A DNA stretch of 64,000 nucleotides from Tetrapyrgos nigripes (GCA_013368315.1 JAACJM010000060.1:248001-312000), one strand, 5' to 3'; positions 1-12,335 are shown, counted from the stretch's first letter. Program-made: numbers and translations. Notes: a model not told the origin generated them from the letters alone.

Positions 1-2
1 TC

Positions 3-1270
3 TGTATCGCTGCTCTGGAGGATGCTCCAAGTTTCATATCAGGACAGCACAGTACAAATGGAACAACCATAGTCATGCAAGCGAGTGTTTGCATTGAAGA
101 CGAATGTGTAGCAGATGGATGGCAAGAGAAACGTGGACTGCCGGGTCGGCCTCCAGGACACATAATGTTCCATGGTCCTATGAATGGAACGCCGCTCATG
201 CTCTCCATGACCATCACGAAGGTGTGTTTGTTCCTTCCGGAATTTGCGCACGCACTGACCCGTGCTCTGCAGTGGTACGCTACTCCTGTCTACAGCACAA
301 AAAATGGCGAGGTAGTGAGTGCCGATCTTCCGGTTTATACCATAGCAGGTATTTTGCTCCTGTCAGGAGAGTGCACTACTGTTTCTCGAGCTGACGCTTT
401 GCCATCTCCAGGTGTAGACAGGACCAGCGTGCTGCAGACTCTGGGAATCACTACCACCAATAACGATCCTAGTAACGACGGGTCTCATATCCCCGTATCG
501 ATAAATGGGACGGATTTCAGGAATTTTTTCCTGAGGCCGTTCCTAGATAATGGAAACGACACAGAGAGGTACACATTACCCAATCTCCTCCTCAACGAGA
601 TCGTGGGAGCTTTCATGCTTGACGATCCCGATGCAGCTTATGCCCTCATGAAAGGTGTGTACCTAGTTATTTGTCCTAGCTATTTTCTCAGACGCTCTTT
701 CTCTTCATTTTACCCCTAGATCTTCTCGCGTATTCTCTCCGAGAAAGTTCCACACCACCGTCATCAGAGATACCCAATGAAACCCCGAGTCTTTGGTCAT
801 GGCAACAGACTCGTATGCAAATATCCCTACCAGCTTTCTACCTCTTCGTCGCTCTCTCCTCTGCAGTCGCCCTCAATTCCATCATCATCTTCGTCTGGAC
901 ATCCATTACCGACCGCGCTTCCTCTACGACACTATACCCTGAAGTAGACTTTGGAGCGGGTTTCATGTCTGGCCATTCACACGATAACCGCTACGAGCGT
1001 AACAACCGCAGTCATACCAACGATGGGACACTGGTAGGGAGCTCCTCTTCCCAGGGATACGAAAATCTACCTGGATATGAATCTGATCCTGCTCCTGCCC
1101 TCATTCCCGTTGGCAGCAATGGCTTAGACCGGAGAAATATGAGCCAAGAGGATTTTATGACTCGAACTCAGGAGCAGATAGATCTGGTCTCGAAACTGAG
1201 ACGGGTCGATTCGGGACGAGTCGTGCATAGGATGGCGAAGGCGACTTTTAAGGTCGCAGATTTGTCATAG
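3..1270 (+). CDS. Type I membrane protein, unrecognised, 5' end outside window
   Basis: The reading frame is already open at base 3, so the true start lies left of the window. A 65-nt intron (655..719, GTGTGT...CCCTAG) joins ...LMK to DLLAYSLRE in frame. A second possible intron, 222..272 (51 nt, GTGTGT...CTGCAG), keeps the frame whether or not it is removed. The visible part, about 400 residues, has several N-glycosylation sequons (NGT twice, NDT) before one hydrophobic segment (FYLFVALSSAVALNSIIIFVW, about 833..895). A Ser/Asn-rich tail of about 120 residues with YENLPGYES follows. The sequons imply a luminal or cell-surface N-terminal part and a cytosolic tail. No family was recognised and no function is proposed. 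The gene model is moderately secure; the 5' portion is unknown. Confidence 0.6.
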
Positions 1271-3217
1271 CATTTGGTTTTTTCCGCTTTTTCGTGAACA
1301 TGTTTATCGTCTGCTTGCTTTCCTTACATATATTGGCCTAACGCCTCTGGTCTGTACTACGTTTAACATTGAGCAAAGTATTTTACTGTACCATATCATT
1401 TTAGGGAAAATATACGAGGTGTATATATACATAGGATCTAGACGTGAATAATAGACTGGGCCTAGTTAACGTGGAGAATGATCTCGGGTCCACGGTGCAG
1501 ATAGATAGATAGATAGAATTTACAGTCAACTCTCTTAAGGCATACCCCTCGGTCACGGCCAAAAGGTATGCCTTATGAGAGAGTATGCCTTTTAAGAGTG
1601 CATTTTGGCAGGGAAAGTGGGTTTTCGTCACGGCCAAAAGGTATACCCTATGAGAGAGTATGCCTTATCAGAGGTATGCCTTAAGAGAGAGTTGACTGCA
1701 CTCAATGCAGCTGCTAGCCCTCCCACAGAGGCAGAACGCCGTCAAGTGACTTGGACACGTCGGACGCGCAGCAAATACAATCAAGAATCAAATACAAAGG
1801 CACTGGCAGTGCGTATAAGCGGTTGCTGATCATGACGTCGTCGAGGCGGATCCGGAATCAATGTCTACTTGAGTCACACATTTATTCTCTGCGTGCTAGT
1901 GGCATGCTGAGCAAAGAAGAGGAGAAAACTGATATGTACTTGGTATGGTATCAAATGGACAAAATGAGTCATGCAAGATAAAAGAGACGGGGAAGACAGT
2001 GACTGGTCGTCATATGCATACAACTATGTACATGATGGGGACAAAAGCCCAAGTTAAACACACACATGAAGATATCAGGGGAAGAAAAAGAAGAGAAGGA
2101 ACAACTCAAAGACTTCCTCGGTACTCGCGCTAACCGCGGTCGTGAAGGTAAGAATGAGAAGAAACCTTTGGTGACGGTGATACGATACGATGTAACAAAT
2201 GATGAGCTGAGTGTAAGGGATACCGGTACCGTACGTGGTATACAAACCAATAGTGTAAATGTTACTGTTACTGCTAGAGTTGGAGAGTTTAAAGAGTTAT
2301 AGATATATTGGATATAGAATATTACCCGTACAAGCAGAGAGTGAGGGATATACGATAGGAAATGGATAGAGAGAGAGAGAGAGAGAAAAGAAGAGATGGA
2401 AAAAGAAAAGAAAAGAGAGGAGAGAGGAAGGGAGGCCATGACGGTGCATGCAAATTGAAAAATTGAAGTGAAAGATAGTCATGGATGTAAGAAAAGTTTG
2501 GACGCCATGCTAGTGTCAGGATGGTTGTGGTTGAGGGTAGAGTGATGTAGATGGAGCATAACCTTGATAACTTCATAGAAGGGTAAAAAAAAAAAGAAAG
2601 GTTGGCATAGAACCACAAGACAAGGCTGGGTAAACAGCCAAAAACGCCAACTTTCCACTTGGTACAATTGAAATAACGCAAGTCAATGACCAGCGCCAGG
2701 ACTGTTTACATCTGATCAAAAAAGAATAAAAGAAACAGAAAGAATGGAAAGAGGGTGTAGAGCACAACGAAAGTGGGCGAATAAGAAAAGAAGGAAAGAA
2801 TGACAGGAACCAAGAATACATGTAATGTATGTGGTGTGTATGCGCGTATAAATGTGACAATGGCGAGCGGGAGACAGTAGAGTAGAGGCTTGTATATGCA
2901 GCTGTGATGACAAGACAAGGTAGAGATGATGAATGCAATGAGGGATTCGGGCTGAGAAAATGCGATCAAGGGCGGAAAGGGAAAAAGATAATGCGGTAAA
3001 TGGAAGCAGGAGTCCGATGAATGGGAGATATAGCGGCGTGAAGGAAAAACGAAAGGGTCCTTGGTAAATGTGGACACTTGATTCAGTCCAAGAACCGAAG
3101 AGGTCGCGGGCGGGCAGGGTCGGGCCAGACTCAGGGACAGGACAAAAAGATACAGAAAACAATGAGCCTGGGTCCCGGAAGCCATGGCCCGTCGCATCGT
3201 CGATGGTGCCTAGGTAA
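1271..3217. other. Intergenic region, AT/GA-rich, no gene supported
   Basis: Between the membrane-protein gene and the Cdh1 gene I see no ORF with a recognisable product. The region holds a GATA microsatellite (about 1501..1516), the MITE listed separately, a GA dinucleotide run (about 2367..2386) and a purine-rich stretch (2340..3180). The long open frames on the opposite strand there are Ser/Phe/Leu-rich artefacts of pyrimidine-rich sequence. The right end probably holds the 3' UTR of the minus-strand Cdh1 gene. Confidence 0.6.
1521..1701. repeat. pogo/Tc1-like MITE of about 180 bp
   Basis: The terminal inverted repeats are CAGTCAACTCTCTTAAGGCA on the left and its near-perfect reverse complement ending TTGACTG on the right (about 26 bp with one 2-bp indel). 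Inside, a unit starting GTCACGGCCAAAAGGTAT occurs twice in the same orientation (about 1552 and 1629). CAGT termini with TA on the left flank match the Tc1/mariner-pogo pattern. The right flank is CA, so the TA duplication has decayed or is absent. It has no coding capacity. Confidence 0.7.
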
Positions 3218-5117
3218 TCACCGAATCAGCCTTCCATAATCCAACTGACTCTCACGTTCCCTCTCATTGGTCTCCTTTTTGGGGAACGCATTCCAAAACC
3301 TCAACGTCTCATCACCAGCTCCCGTAACAATAGTCTCCCCATCAGGACTCATCGCAAGATAGAGGACTCGGTTCGTGTGGCCTGTTAGCGAAGCGACCAT
3401 GTTAAGCGAGGGATACTTCCAGATACATATCTGGTTTTGAGCAGTGGTCGAAGAGAAACCATGTGTAGAGACGAGCTCGTGAGATGTTCGCGACCAGATG
3501 AGATTGCAGACCTGATTGCAACCAGTTAGCTTTTCTATGGTTATTCAGAGACGGTAGAAGTAAGGAAACGTATACGAACCTGGCTGCCTGTATCCAGCTC
3601 GTTAAGCATCGACCCAATGCTCGTGTTCCAGAAACGTATGTGTTTGTCTTGAGTGCCGCCACCGGTAGCAAGTACCCCTGAAACATGAGGATCCCATGCT
3701 AGTGCTTTGACAGCAGCGGTGTGTTCATGGAACCTCCAGAGAGGAACGTCACCAGGGCCATCCTCTGAGGTATTGAGACCTGCAACAGGTCTTCCAGCAT
3801 TGGGACCTATAGCAGGTCTCTTGGACCCGCGCAGATCCCAGATGCAGACCTTGTTGTCATTACCTCCACTAGCCAGGGTCGCAGATTGAGGTCCACCATC
3901 ACCACTCCACTTCAGGCCACAAACTTCTTGTCGATGTCCTTGAGCGCGTTTAAAGGGTTTTTCGTCCTTTTCACGCACGTCGCGGTGATGGACCATTCGG
4001 TCGCGAGAACCGGATGATAAGACGTGCGAGCTCCATGCAATAGCGCCTATGCGCTGTTGATGCGCCTGAGCGTACGTCCGCGTAAGCTGGAGTGTGTGTG
4101 CATCATACACAAACATCTTCCCGAGAGTGTTCCAACGGCGAGGCTAGAACCCTGGACAGTTTATTAGCGTCACAGAGCTGGCGGAGTAGGCAACATGAGA
4201 CGCACCTTTTGGACCCAAGAAACGGAACTAACAGAGTCCCTAGACTCCTGAAAGTCGCATAATTTGGATACTGCTGCATTGTGCGCAGTCCAAAGATAAA
4301 CACAGGCGCCCAAACCAACACCAAGAACGTTGGTACTTGACCAGTCCACAAGATTGAGATAAAAGTCTTCTGCGAGTTCCGGGGCATCTAAAACGCGATA
4401 CGGTGTCTTGCATACGCTTCTCATCTGTCGACGTGGGCTTTCCAGGATCTGACGACTCTCGGCACGAACCGGACTCATGGAGTAGGCTTCATCGTCAGGA
4501 TTGTCTAGTCTGCGTGATGGAGTTGCAGGATTGGAGCGATTGGGAGAGCTGTAGGCGAATAGACGGTGGCGTGTTGGAGTTGTAGGTGGTGCAGCTGATG
4601 TGGACGGGATGGGTGGACGGGTAGGTGATGTACCGCGCACAGGCGATGATGGTGTGACCTCTGATTGTAGAATTGACGCAAACAGAGCGTTCGCTTGTTC
4701 TGACAAAAGGAAACGATGAGCGGCACAACAAAGAAAAATCAACCAAGATGGCGCACCTGTCTTCGCGTCAGACTCGGACGGAATGATTCTCTTCTTTGAG
4801 GGAGTGGACGGGCCACCATTGTCCAGAAGGTTATACGATGCCCGCAAATCGGTATCTCTCGCTGGGATGAACCTGTCGCCATAGTTGTCTCTGTTCAAAA
4901 GGTTGTAACGCGGCAGGTCCACAGGCGACTCTGGGCCGCTGCTGTCGCTGGTGTTGGGCCTGGAGTCCAGAGAGGGCGTTGATGATGATCCTGAGGACGA
5001 TCCGACAGAGAACATGGGGTTCATGTTGGGTCTACTGCTCCGAGACGAGTCATCGTCCGCGTCTCTCTGCGAGGCGCGCAGACGTTTGCCAAATTGGGTG
5101 TGTTTGAGGCCAGACAT
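3218..5117 (-). CDS. Cdh1/Fizzy-related APC/C activator (WD40), with one apparent frameshift
   Basis: This is a substrate-recruiting activator of the anaphase-promoting complex, acting in mitotic exit and G1. Exons run 5117..4757, 4699..4206, 4151..3580 and 3511..3218; introns are 57, 54 and 68 nt with GTGCGC, GTGCGT and GTTCGT donors. Residues 81-87 form the C-box (DRFIPAR), which is preceded by a Ser/Thr-rich low-complexity region typical of Cdk-regulated Cdh1. Seven-bladed WD40 sequence follows, including [12 protein letters not shown] and [11 protein letters not shown], and the protein ends LDYGRLIR, the Ile-Arg tail that binds TPR subunits of APC/C. The total is about 573 residues, a normal length. 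Exon 3 changes frame between LAVGTLSG and KMFVYD (about 4117..4122), which an AA instead of AAA would explain. An alternative acceptor at about 4146 would stay in frame but would delete a conserved strand. Confidence 0.9.
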
Positions 5118-5827
5118 GGCTTGCGCGAAGCTTTAGGATGAGCTAGTCAATGTAGATGTTGTGGGCAGAAAATGGGAGATTTGAGGGATGTAGAAGGGGA
5201 GTTAGCAGCGGAGGAGCATAAGATGGGGCGCGTAGCGGTACAAGTTGAGTCTTTGTTTGGCCCCAACGGAGACGCTTTGTTTACACACTTTCCTTTTTAG
5301 GCACCCCCAAAATGAAAATTGAAAAAATCAACTGATGGAAAAGGAATACAAAATGCAGGTTGACCGTTGAGAACAAGCGAGAGGGCGACCCTAAGCTATT
5401 GTAAACCCGAAAGTACATACCGCCCCGAAACACTGCGGTCATTGTCCTCGGTGGCGCTGTGTACCATTTTAGCTTGGGGGCATGAAGATCGCGGGTCAAC
5501 GGATGAATCATGACAAACGGGCGATCGGTCGGTTGATTTCGAAGGATCTTGCCAGGATCTCTAGATGCATTCATGCCGGGAACCTCAAATAACGCTGTCA
5601 CTACACCCTCGTCTTCTGTCTAAATACATAGGCTGTGCACCCTACTACCTTGTATTCTCTATTGCAACCTTCAAGAACTTGAATTACTGACAGTGATGAT
5701 ACATATCACCCGCAAAAAATGACTGGCCCTGATGCATCATAAGTATTGCTTGACTCACAGTTTAGAGCAGGTTACGTACCGCACAAAAGACTTTCCTTCA
5801 TCCCCATTTGCAGAACAATAGCAGTAC
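5118..5827. other. Intergenic region between Cdh1 and NLR genes
   Basis: This is the upstream region of Cdh1 and the downstream region of the NLR. A minus-strand ORF of 106 codons (5281..5601) is open, but its product is not recognisable and shows no splice context. The final NLR codons AAG CTG TAA overlap a good splice donor (CT|GTAAGT at 5828), so a further downstream exon in this interval cannot be excluded. Confidence 0.4.
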
Positions 5828-8666
5828 TTACAGCTTCTGCACGCGATCCGGATGGTGATTTACTTCCAGAAACAGCACATTCCCCATTCTCGTGAGAACC
5901 ACCACATCTTGACCATGTGTTGCATACGCCTTGAGCGCTCCTTCAGGCAACCGACAGCGTCTATTCCCTTCCCTATCAATAACCCACCCATCAGCAATTT
6001 CAATCTTCCGAGCATGGAGCCCTTGAAAGCCTCGCCCCGCAATCCAGTTGAGCTTCCTCTTTTGACTACTGCTCGATTCGAGAGTGCACCACCCAGCACT
6101 CGAAACCACCCACCTTCTCCCACTAACATCCTTCGCAAACCCAAGATCCTTCAAACCGGCCTGTCCACGACCCGCTATGAAACAATACCTCACATTATAC
6201 CTCTCCAGACTCCTCTCATCATTCAAACTCTCGATAACATGATCACACCCCTCCTTATCCTTCTCCACCGACCTCCCATGAACCAAACCAGCCGGATTCG
6301 TATGCTCATGGTCGTATATCAAAAGAAACTTGTCCTGACTAGCGCCCATATCCATAACCACCGCACATCGCTGACGCTGACCCACATCCACTGTATCCAG
6401 CGCAATCGCAATCACATTGAGACTCGTACTTGGAGTCGGCGATCCCGAATCACTATTCTCAAACAATCCCATCCCCAACCTAAACGTACAATAAACCCTC
6501 GAAAAGGTTTTCGTATCCCTCACATTCACCAATAAATCCCCTCTTGTCCCAATGCCTCGTTGAGACTCCTCACTGTCACCTGTACACTCACAAATCTCCT
6601 TGAATCACTCGAAAATGCGCAGATCGGTAGAAAATGCCCTTTCTCTGGAACGGGAAAGTGCAAATATTTTTGGACGAGCTTTTCAACGTTGTTGCTTTTG
6701 TCGTCCGCGTATTTCACCCTCGACACATCAATCCACCTCCTCGAAAGAGACGCAACACACTCGCCATCGGGGCTAAACTTGACGCATTCGATGACATTGC
6801 TTACTTGGACCGAACGATTCGAAGGCTCGCATTCTCCAGAACCACCGGGCTGATTTCGATGCCCACTGTGCCCATGCCTCGACTCCTTCAACACGCGTTT
6901 TCTCCTAAACGCACTACTAGTTGTAGCGCCAGGAAACTCCCAAATAACCACAACACCCTCCTGAGAACTAGTCGCGATCTCTTTTCCATCGGGAGAGATA
7001 TCCAATGATGTGATGATTTGCGCGTTTAGGGGTACTGGGGCTGGAATCGTTGATCTTGGTCCTGAGGCCGGAGCTGGTGCAAGGTCTAGGTCATAAATCT
7101 CTGTGATGAGATTGGCTGAAGTTGAGGTTGCTGTCTTATCAGGCCTGGAAATGGGCGCTGAGGTACTGGGATTCGACGGCGCATAGAGAGGGATGAGTTC
7201 CAAGCGAGCAATCTTGATTGCGTGCGGCGTTCCTTTGAATCCCGATTCCGTATGTGGGGGAACGAATACGAGAGAGAGCATGTCAGGGCCGACTAGTGAC
7301 CGAGGAGAACTCAATGTAGAAAGAGGGTCCGTAAAAGAATACAGCTTCTCGTGTTCCCGTCTCGAGGTTTTACTATTCCATATCGTGAATCCGGGGCCTG
7401 CGGGGCCTGATAGTGGCGCCTTTGCGTCATCGCCATTGTCTGAGGTTATAGCCAAGGATGAGAATGAAGACGATGGCAGAATCTCCGCAATATACAACCC
7501 ATCCCAAGACACAATCGACCTTCGATTCTGGTGTTTACTTCCCGAAAACGACTTGATCTTCTTCCAGCTAAAGGTACCAACACCTGGGACGCCCTGCGAT
7601 CGCTTCGCATTCTTCGAGCCTCCCGACTCCGATATGTATTTGCCAGGTGGAAGACCATCGTGCCTCGTAACGTGGCTAGTAGTAGTCTGATAATAAACAA
7701 CAATTTCTGCAGTCGACGATCCAACAACAAAAACTTTCCCATCCACCGTGGTAGTAGGAATTTCAGAGACCACATGGGCAAGTCGCATATGTCGAGATTG
7801 AGATTGAGATTTACTGCCCTGATCGACACCGACGCCGGCACCGACACAGACATCGGCAATGTCAGACAGAGTATCAGTATACAAACAAATAGACTCTCGT
7901 CCTCCTGAATTGACAATGATAGGCGTAAAATCCCAAATTTCGACAAGGTTCCAAACGGCTACCGCCACGAGATGGTAACAAGATGACGACAACATCGCCA
8001 GTAACCGCACAAGTCGGTGGCGTTGAGGGAGACATAGTAGTGGATGGGCCTGGCACTGGGGGCGGAGGCGGAGGTAGATGTGGATGTGGTGGACGACGTA
8101 GTGAATGGCCTTTGATAGGCGATGAGTTCGAGAATAATTTGGCTTTGACTTTGACGGCTCGGTACCGGTTTCGTTGGGTGTATGCGGCTTAGAACGCCGT
8201 GTATTGTGCCTCGGGTGAGCATTTGTAGCACCGTTCAAATCCGTCGCCAAGACATGTTCATTCGTAGCCGACAACGTCGAAGAGTTTCTCGGAAGCTCCA
8301 AATTCCTATCCTTCCACACTTTTCTCTTCCCATCCCAAAGCCAAATAATGATTTTGGTGCATAGAGCAATGCCCACGATGTTTCCGTCTGCAGAGACTTT
8401 GAAAGAGTCGTATTGACAACGTTCGTGACAATCACGGATCTCTTCTTGCCTATGACCTCGCGGCCTGAGAGTGCCTGATACCGGGTAGATTCTGAAATCC
8501 ACAAGACGACTAGGTGTGGATCGTACAGCAGTGATTAGGCTCAAGTTGGACTGAGCATCGGAACCGATGAACCTGGTATCGAGAAGTTCTGACCAATGAG
8601 AGTGATCGGCGTCGTAAGAGGACGAGGAACGGTCACAGCGAATTAAAGCCTGCGGTTCGCCAGATT
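5828..8666 (-). pseudogene. C-terminal WD40-like half of the interrupted NLR
   Basis: The frame runs open from the hAT insertion point (SGEPQALIRCD...) to about 6535, then continues in another frame to the stop at 5828. It contains WD-like blade sequences: ITSLDISPDGKEIATSSQEG, then VVVIWEF, and VIECVKFSPDGECVASL. This agrees with the C-terminal propeller of basidiomycete NACHT-WD40 (NWD) proteins, the ligand-sensing part. The frame change falls at a GGGG run (6538..6541); five Gs would give ...GQEGDLLVNVRD without interruption. Part of the middle (about 7950..8230) is unusually His/Leu-rich in the annotated frame and more WD-like or Ser-rich in another, so further indels or an intron are possible. 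It is separated from the NACHT half by the 1.5-kb transposon and presumably is not expressed as one protein now. Confidence 0.75.
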
Positions 8667-10207
8667 TAGGGCTCGGTACCGTACCCGTATACGGGTACGG
8701 CCGTATTTTTTACGGGTCGTATATTATACGAACATCCCGTACCCGTACCGTATCACCCTCGGAAAAAGTCTTTGACGGTACGGGTACAGGCTGAATACGT
8801 ACGTATACGGGTTGTACGGTCAATGAAGACCAACGAAGTACTCATTTGTACTGAAGCCTACAGTAAAACATAGTGAAGTAGTCAAAACGGACCATAATTA
8901 AGCTAATCATCACCGAGAATCTCGATAATTGCAATCCGAGCCATACACAACTGAGCTTTGACCTACATCAGAGCTGAAATAGTTTCTGCCTTAAGGCTAG
9001 CACGACGAAGAGAGATGGTATCACGGCCTCCAGAGAAAATACGCTCTACAGCGACAGCCGAACCTGTAGAAGCAAGAAGAAAATATGAGACGGACCATCT
9101 TTAACAAAAGAAAGAAAGAAAGAAAGAAAAAACACAGCACCTGGGATACAAAGAATGTCACGAGCGAACCAATATAAGTTCTGGAATTGAGAGCATCGTG
9201 CATACCATCACTCAAGAGGATCTGTGGAGTCGAAATCAAGCGGCCTTGCGGTCAGACGAAAGTACTCTTCGAGCTCATCAACTGGAGCGGCATAGCTGGA
9301 TGAATGATAGCGTTTCGGAAAGTTGAGTTTCTGAGGTGGTCCATCAGAAGAGGAATGGATCACGATGGAGTGGCTTGTTGGTCATGCCTCGAGTATGTTT
9401 TTTTGGCAGAGTAGGAGGTGAGGAGACTTGGCCATCTGAGATGGCCTGAAGAACGGCAGTGTCTATCATTGGGAAGAGAAGAGTAGTGAGACTCCCGTGC
9501 TCACCGTGCCGCTATTTAAGAAAAAATGTTGAGATCTAAGATGAAGGTGAAGCAAAGTTAATGCATGGACCTCTCAGGAATGAGGTCAAGAAGTATATGC
9601 AAAACATCACCAGTGGTGAATCTTACTATTTTTCTGAGGCCCAGAGAAGATGTTTGTTCACGAAACTTGCATGAAAATACCCAAAAAAAAGGACTAGATA
9701 CTGCTTGGGAGTTCCTGAGCCACAACCTTGAGCACAACAGCGGTTGGAAGTAAAATGAAAACTTACATGATGACACATCAAGCCAAGTACAGGAGGAGAA
9801 GGATGAGGATGAGAAAAATGATCTGAAAGCACCGTAAAAGACCCGGTAAACAAAATCACAGCGACAGATTTCCGTTCACTCCTATGATTGCTTGCAGTGA
9901 ATGACGAGAAAGCAGGAGCTTCAAGACTGCTGGACCCAAAAAGACCAGCTCGGATATAGAAAGCAGCGAGCTTGTAAACATTTAAATGGCCTGAAGCGCT
10001 GGCAGGGTTATTTCAGGGAAGAACGCCATCTATTCGGGCAACATCGACAAGCCAGGGTGTATTATTTACACCTGTGTACTTGTACCCGTATTACGACCGT
10101 ACTAACCGTATTCAGTACGGGTGGATACGGGCTAGACCGTACCGTATACCGTCCCGTACTAAACTGTCCTTGAGGCGGACACGGTACGGGTACGGTACCG
10201 AGCCCTA
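8667..10207 (-). mobile_element. Decayed hAT transposon, 1,541 bp, inserted in the NLR gene
   Basis: The terminal inverted repeats begin TAGGGCTCGGTACCGTAC at 8667 and end with the exact complement at 10207; about 25 bp match. They are flanked by an 8-bp target-site duplication, GCCAGATT (8659..8666) and GCCAGAAT (10208..10215), 7 of 8 identical. Both subterminal regions (8680..8820, 10075..10200) are packed with short palindromic copies of ACGGGTACGG or its complement, typical hAT transposase-binding architecture. A transposase C-terminal remnant lies inside. The internal length is too short for a complete transposase (usually over 600 residues), so this is a deletion derivative or an old copy. 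The 8-bp duplication and the remnant together support the hAT assignment strongly. Confidence 0.93.
8940..9250 (-). pseudogene. hAT transposase C-terminal dimerisation domain remnant
   Basis: Minus-strand translation reads FARDILCIPG, then after a likely intron (about 9067..9140; G|GTGCTG...CTACAG|GT) GSAVAVERIFSGGRDTISLR and a further RRASLKAETISALM. This is the conserved hAT family C-terminal dimerisation signature. In-frame stops (LE*WYA upstream, M*VKAQL downstream) show it is dead. It lies in the orientation expected for the element carrying it. Confidence 0.8.
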
Positions 10208-12189
10208 GCCAGAATGGGCATTGCATATTTGAACGACGGCGTTGGAGTGACTCGTGGCGAACAGTTTACTGTATGAGGACAAGACTACGCCTAGGACGTC
10301 CGTGAACTTGTCAAAGACGGTCTTGATTGGAAGCTCGTATCGCTGATGATGTACGTATCTCACTTTGACGGAAGATTTAATGTGGGGATAGACCTCGTTG
10401 GCTAACCGAGAGCTCGACGCAGTCAGGGGAAGGAGGAAGGACTGGTAGACTTGCAAAGCGGAGGATTCGATCGGACAGCGAAAACATCTGAGGGAGGATT
10501 TCAAAAATCTGAGAGTATCTGCAACGTTTTTGAAGAGTTGGGTACGTTTTCGAAGTTTTTCTAGAGGAAAGAGCGTCAGTCATTGCCAATGATATCTGCA
10601 TCGTATCTAGCTCACCCTAAACCACTTCTCCAAAGAGGGAAGATCTTCCTTTATCATCTGGTCAAAGGTTTTACGGAGGATGTGGACTTCAATCCAATGC
10701 AACACATTGTCGGACTTGAGGAATGCATTAAGCTTCTCCACGATGTAGGGGAGGTCCATGTCATCATTCTCCAGCGTTTGCGCGGATACCTCGACGAAAT
10801 GATGGATCCAGCTCTCACAAGCGTAGGCGAGAGCAGGAGTGATGTTCTTAATTACGAGAGCATCGAGATTTTCCACTTCCGAGTTTAGCTCGAGGCCGAT
10901 TCCGCATATATTTCTCCGAAGATTGCGCTTCATACAACCCATAGACTGCATGGCGAGATGATAACGGAGGCTACTTGGCGGTGTCGACAACTTGGCTTGG
11001 ACCAAGTTCAACAGCTGGGTGTTCATAAGAAAGTCGCGGAACGTTACGTGGAGAATACGAAGGGACGGGAAAAGGTCATCAGAAGCTATCAACACAGTAG
11101 AAAGCCGACGTAGGAACTCCTCCCTTTCACCAAGCTCTATGTCCAAAAAACAAGAAACCTCTTCAATCGAAATCGGCTCTGACACAGTGAGTCCCATCGG
11201 TAGAGAACCTGCAATCCACCTGAGAAACAAGTACAATTCAATGCGCTTCGTCAAGCTTTTGACGCTGGTGATCGCCCTGCGGACAATATGACCGTACAGA
11301 GACCCAATGTCTCCAGGCTTGACTGGGAGATCAGCACAAGTCTCGTCAAGGAAGCACAGAATGAGTTCCGGAGATGCTCTGAGCTCTTCACAGCGAGTCG
11401 AGCCATAAACGAAAGATCCGTTGGCTTCTTCCAAAATGCGACGAACGAGGCTTTCCTGAGAATCGCCAGCGAAATCTCGAGTGGCTTCATTCAACCAAGC
11501 TTCCATATCGCGCTCGACCTTGTCTCTGTCGACTGTATCGAGATTAAACGCGAGATATCGAGAGGAAGGCTGTAGAATGGCCCCAAGACGTGAGGTATGA
11601 CGAGAGCTGATCAATATTTTAACAGAGGGTATCGCATCGTGGATGCAAATGAGAGCCCGCAGGAGTGCTGAGATGTCAGAGGGGCTACTACACTCGTCAA
11701 TCCCATCAAGAATGAAAATGATCGTTGGCATAGCTAGAAGCAACTTCCTCATGGACTCCAGAGGGTCTAGGATGAGTTTCTGAGCCCCAGGCCCACGAAA
11801 ATCATCCTTGAGGCCTTTCTCGTTAGCGACGAGGTGAGCTATGAGTTCGCGACGGAAACATGGATCCTTTCTCAGCTGGTAGGCCAACGTGCGAAGTATT
11901 GAAGATGAGTTGTACTCTTTGTCTCCGTTACCAGGAGATGCAGAACAGAAAAAGTTGGCGTCGAGCACATCTTGTCGTTTATGACAGTCATTGGCGATAG
12001 TCCAAGCTACAGCGGTTTTCCCGGACCCTCCTTTGCCATGTAACCAGAATATCCGCTGATTGCAATCCGTCGAGACAATCCAATCCTCTATCTTCGTGAT
12101 AATCTCCTCCCTGGTCCCGTCTGCACATCCTGCGCGACCCAAGCTATCATGACGTGCAGTCTTGACTGCATCCAGATCACGTAGCAGGC
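10208..12189 (-). pseudogene. NACHT domain half of NACHT-WD40 (NWD) NLR receptor
   Basis: This is the nucleotide-binding core of a STAND-type receptor, the fungal counterpart of NLR immune or allorecognition proteins. The main exon starts at 12189 after a CTTTCAG acceptor and runs to 10616. It carries the linker GCADGTREEIITKIEDW, the Walker A loop HGKGGSGKTAVAW, the Walker B string IIFILDGIDE and the downstream ILISSRH sensor motif. An intron (10561..10615, GTGAGC...CTCTAG) leads to the next exon, whose recognisable frame (LRKRTQLFKNVADTLRFLKS) is one base off; an AAAAA run at 10556..10560 would restore it if it were six As. The frame then meets the hAT end, where the transposon itself supplies the stop TAG. 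Removing the transposon plus one duplication copy joins NAHSG to EPQAL in frame. Confidence 0.88.
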
Positions 12190-12335
12190 CTGAAAGAACC
12201 CGAAGTTGTTAATGTGGCACGATACGCGTCTGATGGACATAGATAGTACACATACCTCCACCGTGCAGATCTGCAGAAGTAAAGCACAAAGTCAGGGTCC
12301 ACAATAACGGTGACAGTAAAGCAAATCCTCACTTT

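Noticed and set aside
1..1270. Considered the first gene as a GH16/Kre6-like luminal protein
   Set aside because: No GH16 motif is visible; only N-glycosylation sequons and one transmembrane segment can be supported.
1969..3197. Several overlapping minus-strand ORFs rich in Ser, Phe, Leu
   Set aside because: They are the complement of GA-rich non-coding DNA; no domain, no splice signals, and overlapping in all frames.
5852..6535. 227-codon plus-strand ORF
   Set aside because: Exactly antisense to the WD40-like coding exon; Pro/Thr/Ile/His-rich translation typical of a shadow frame.
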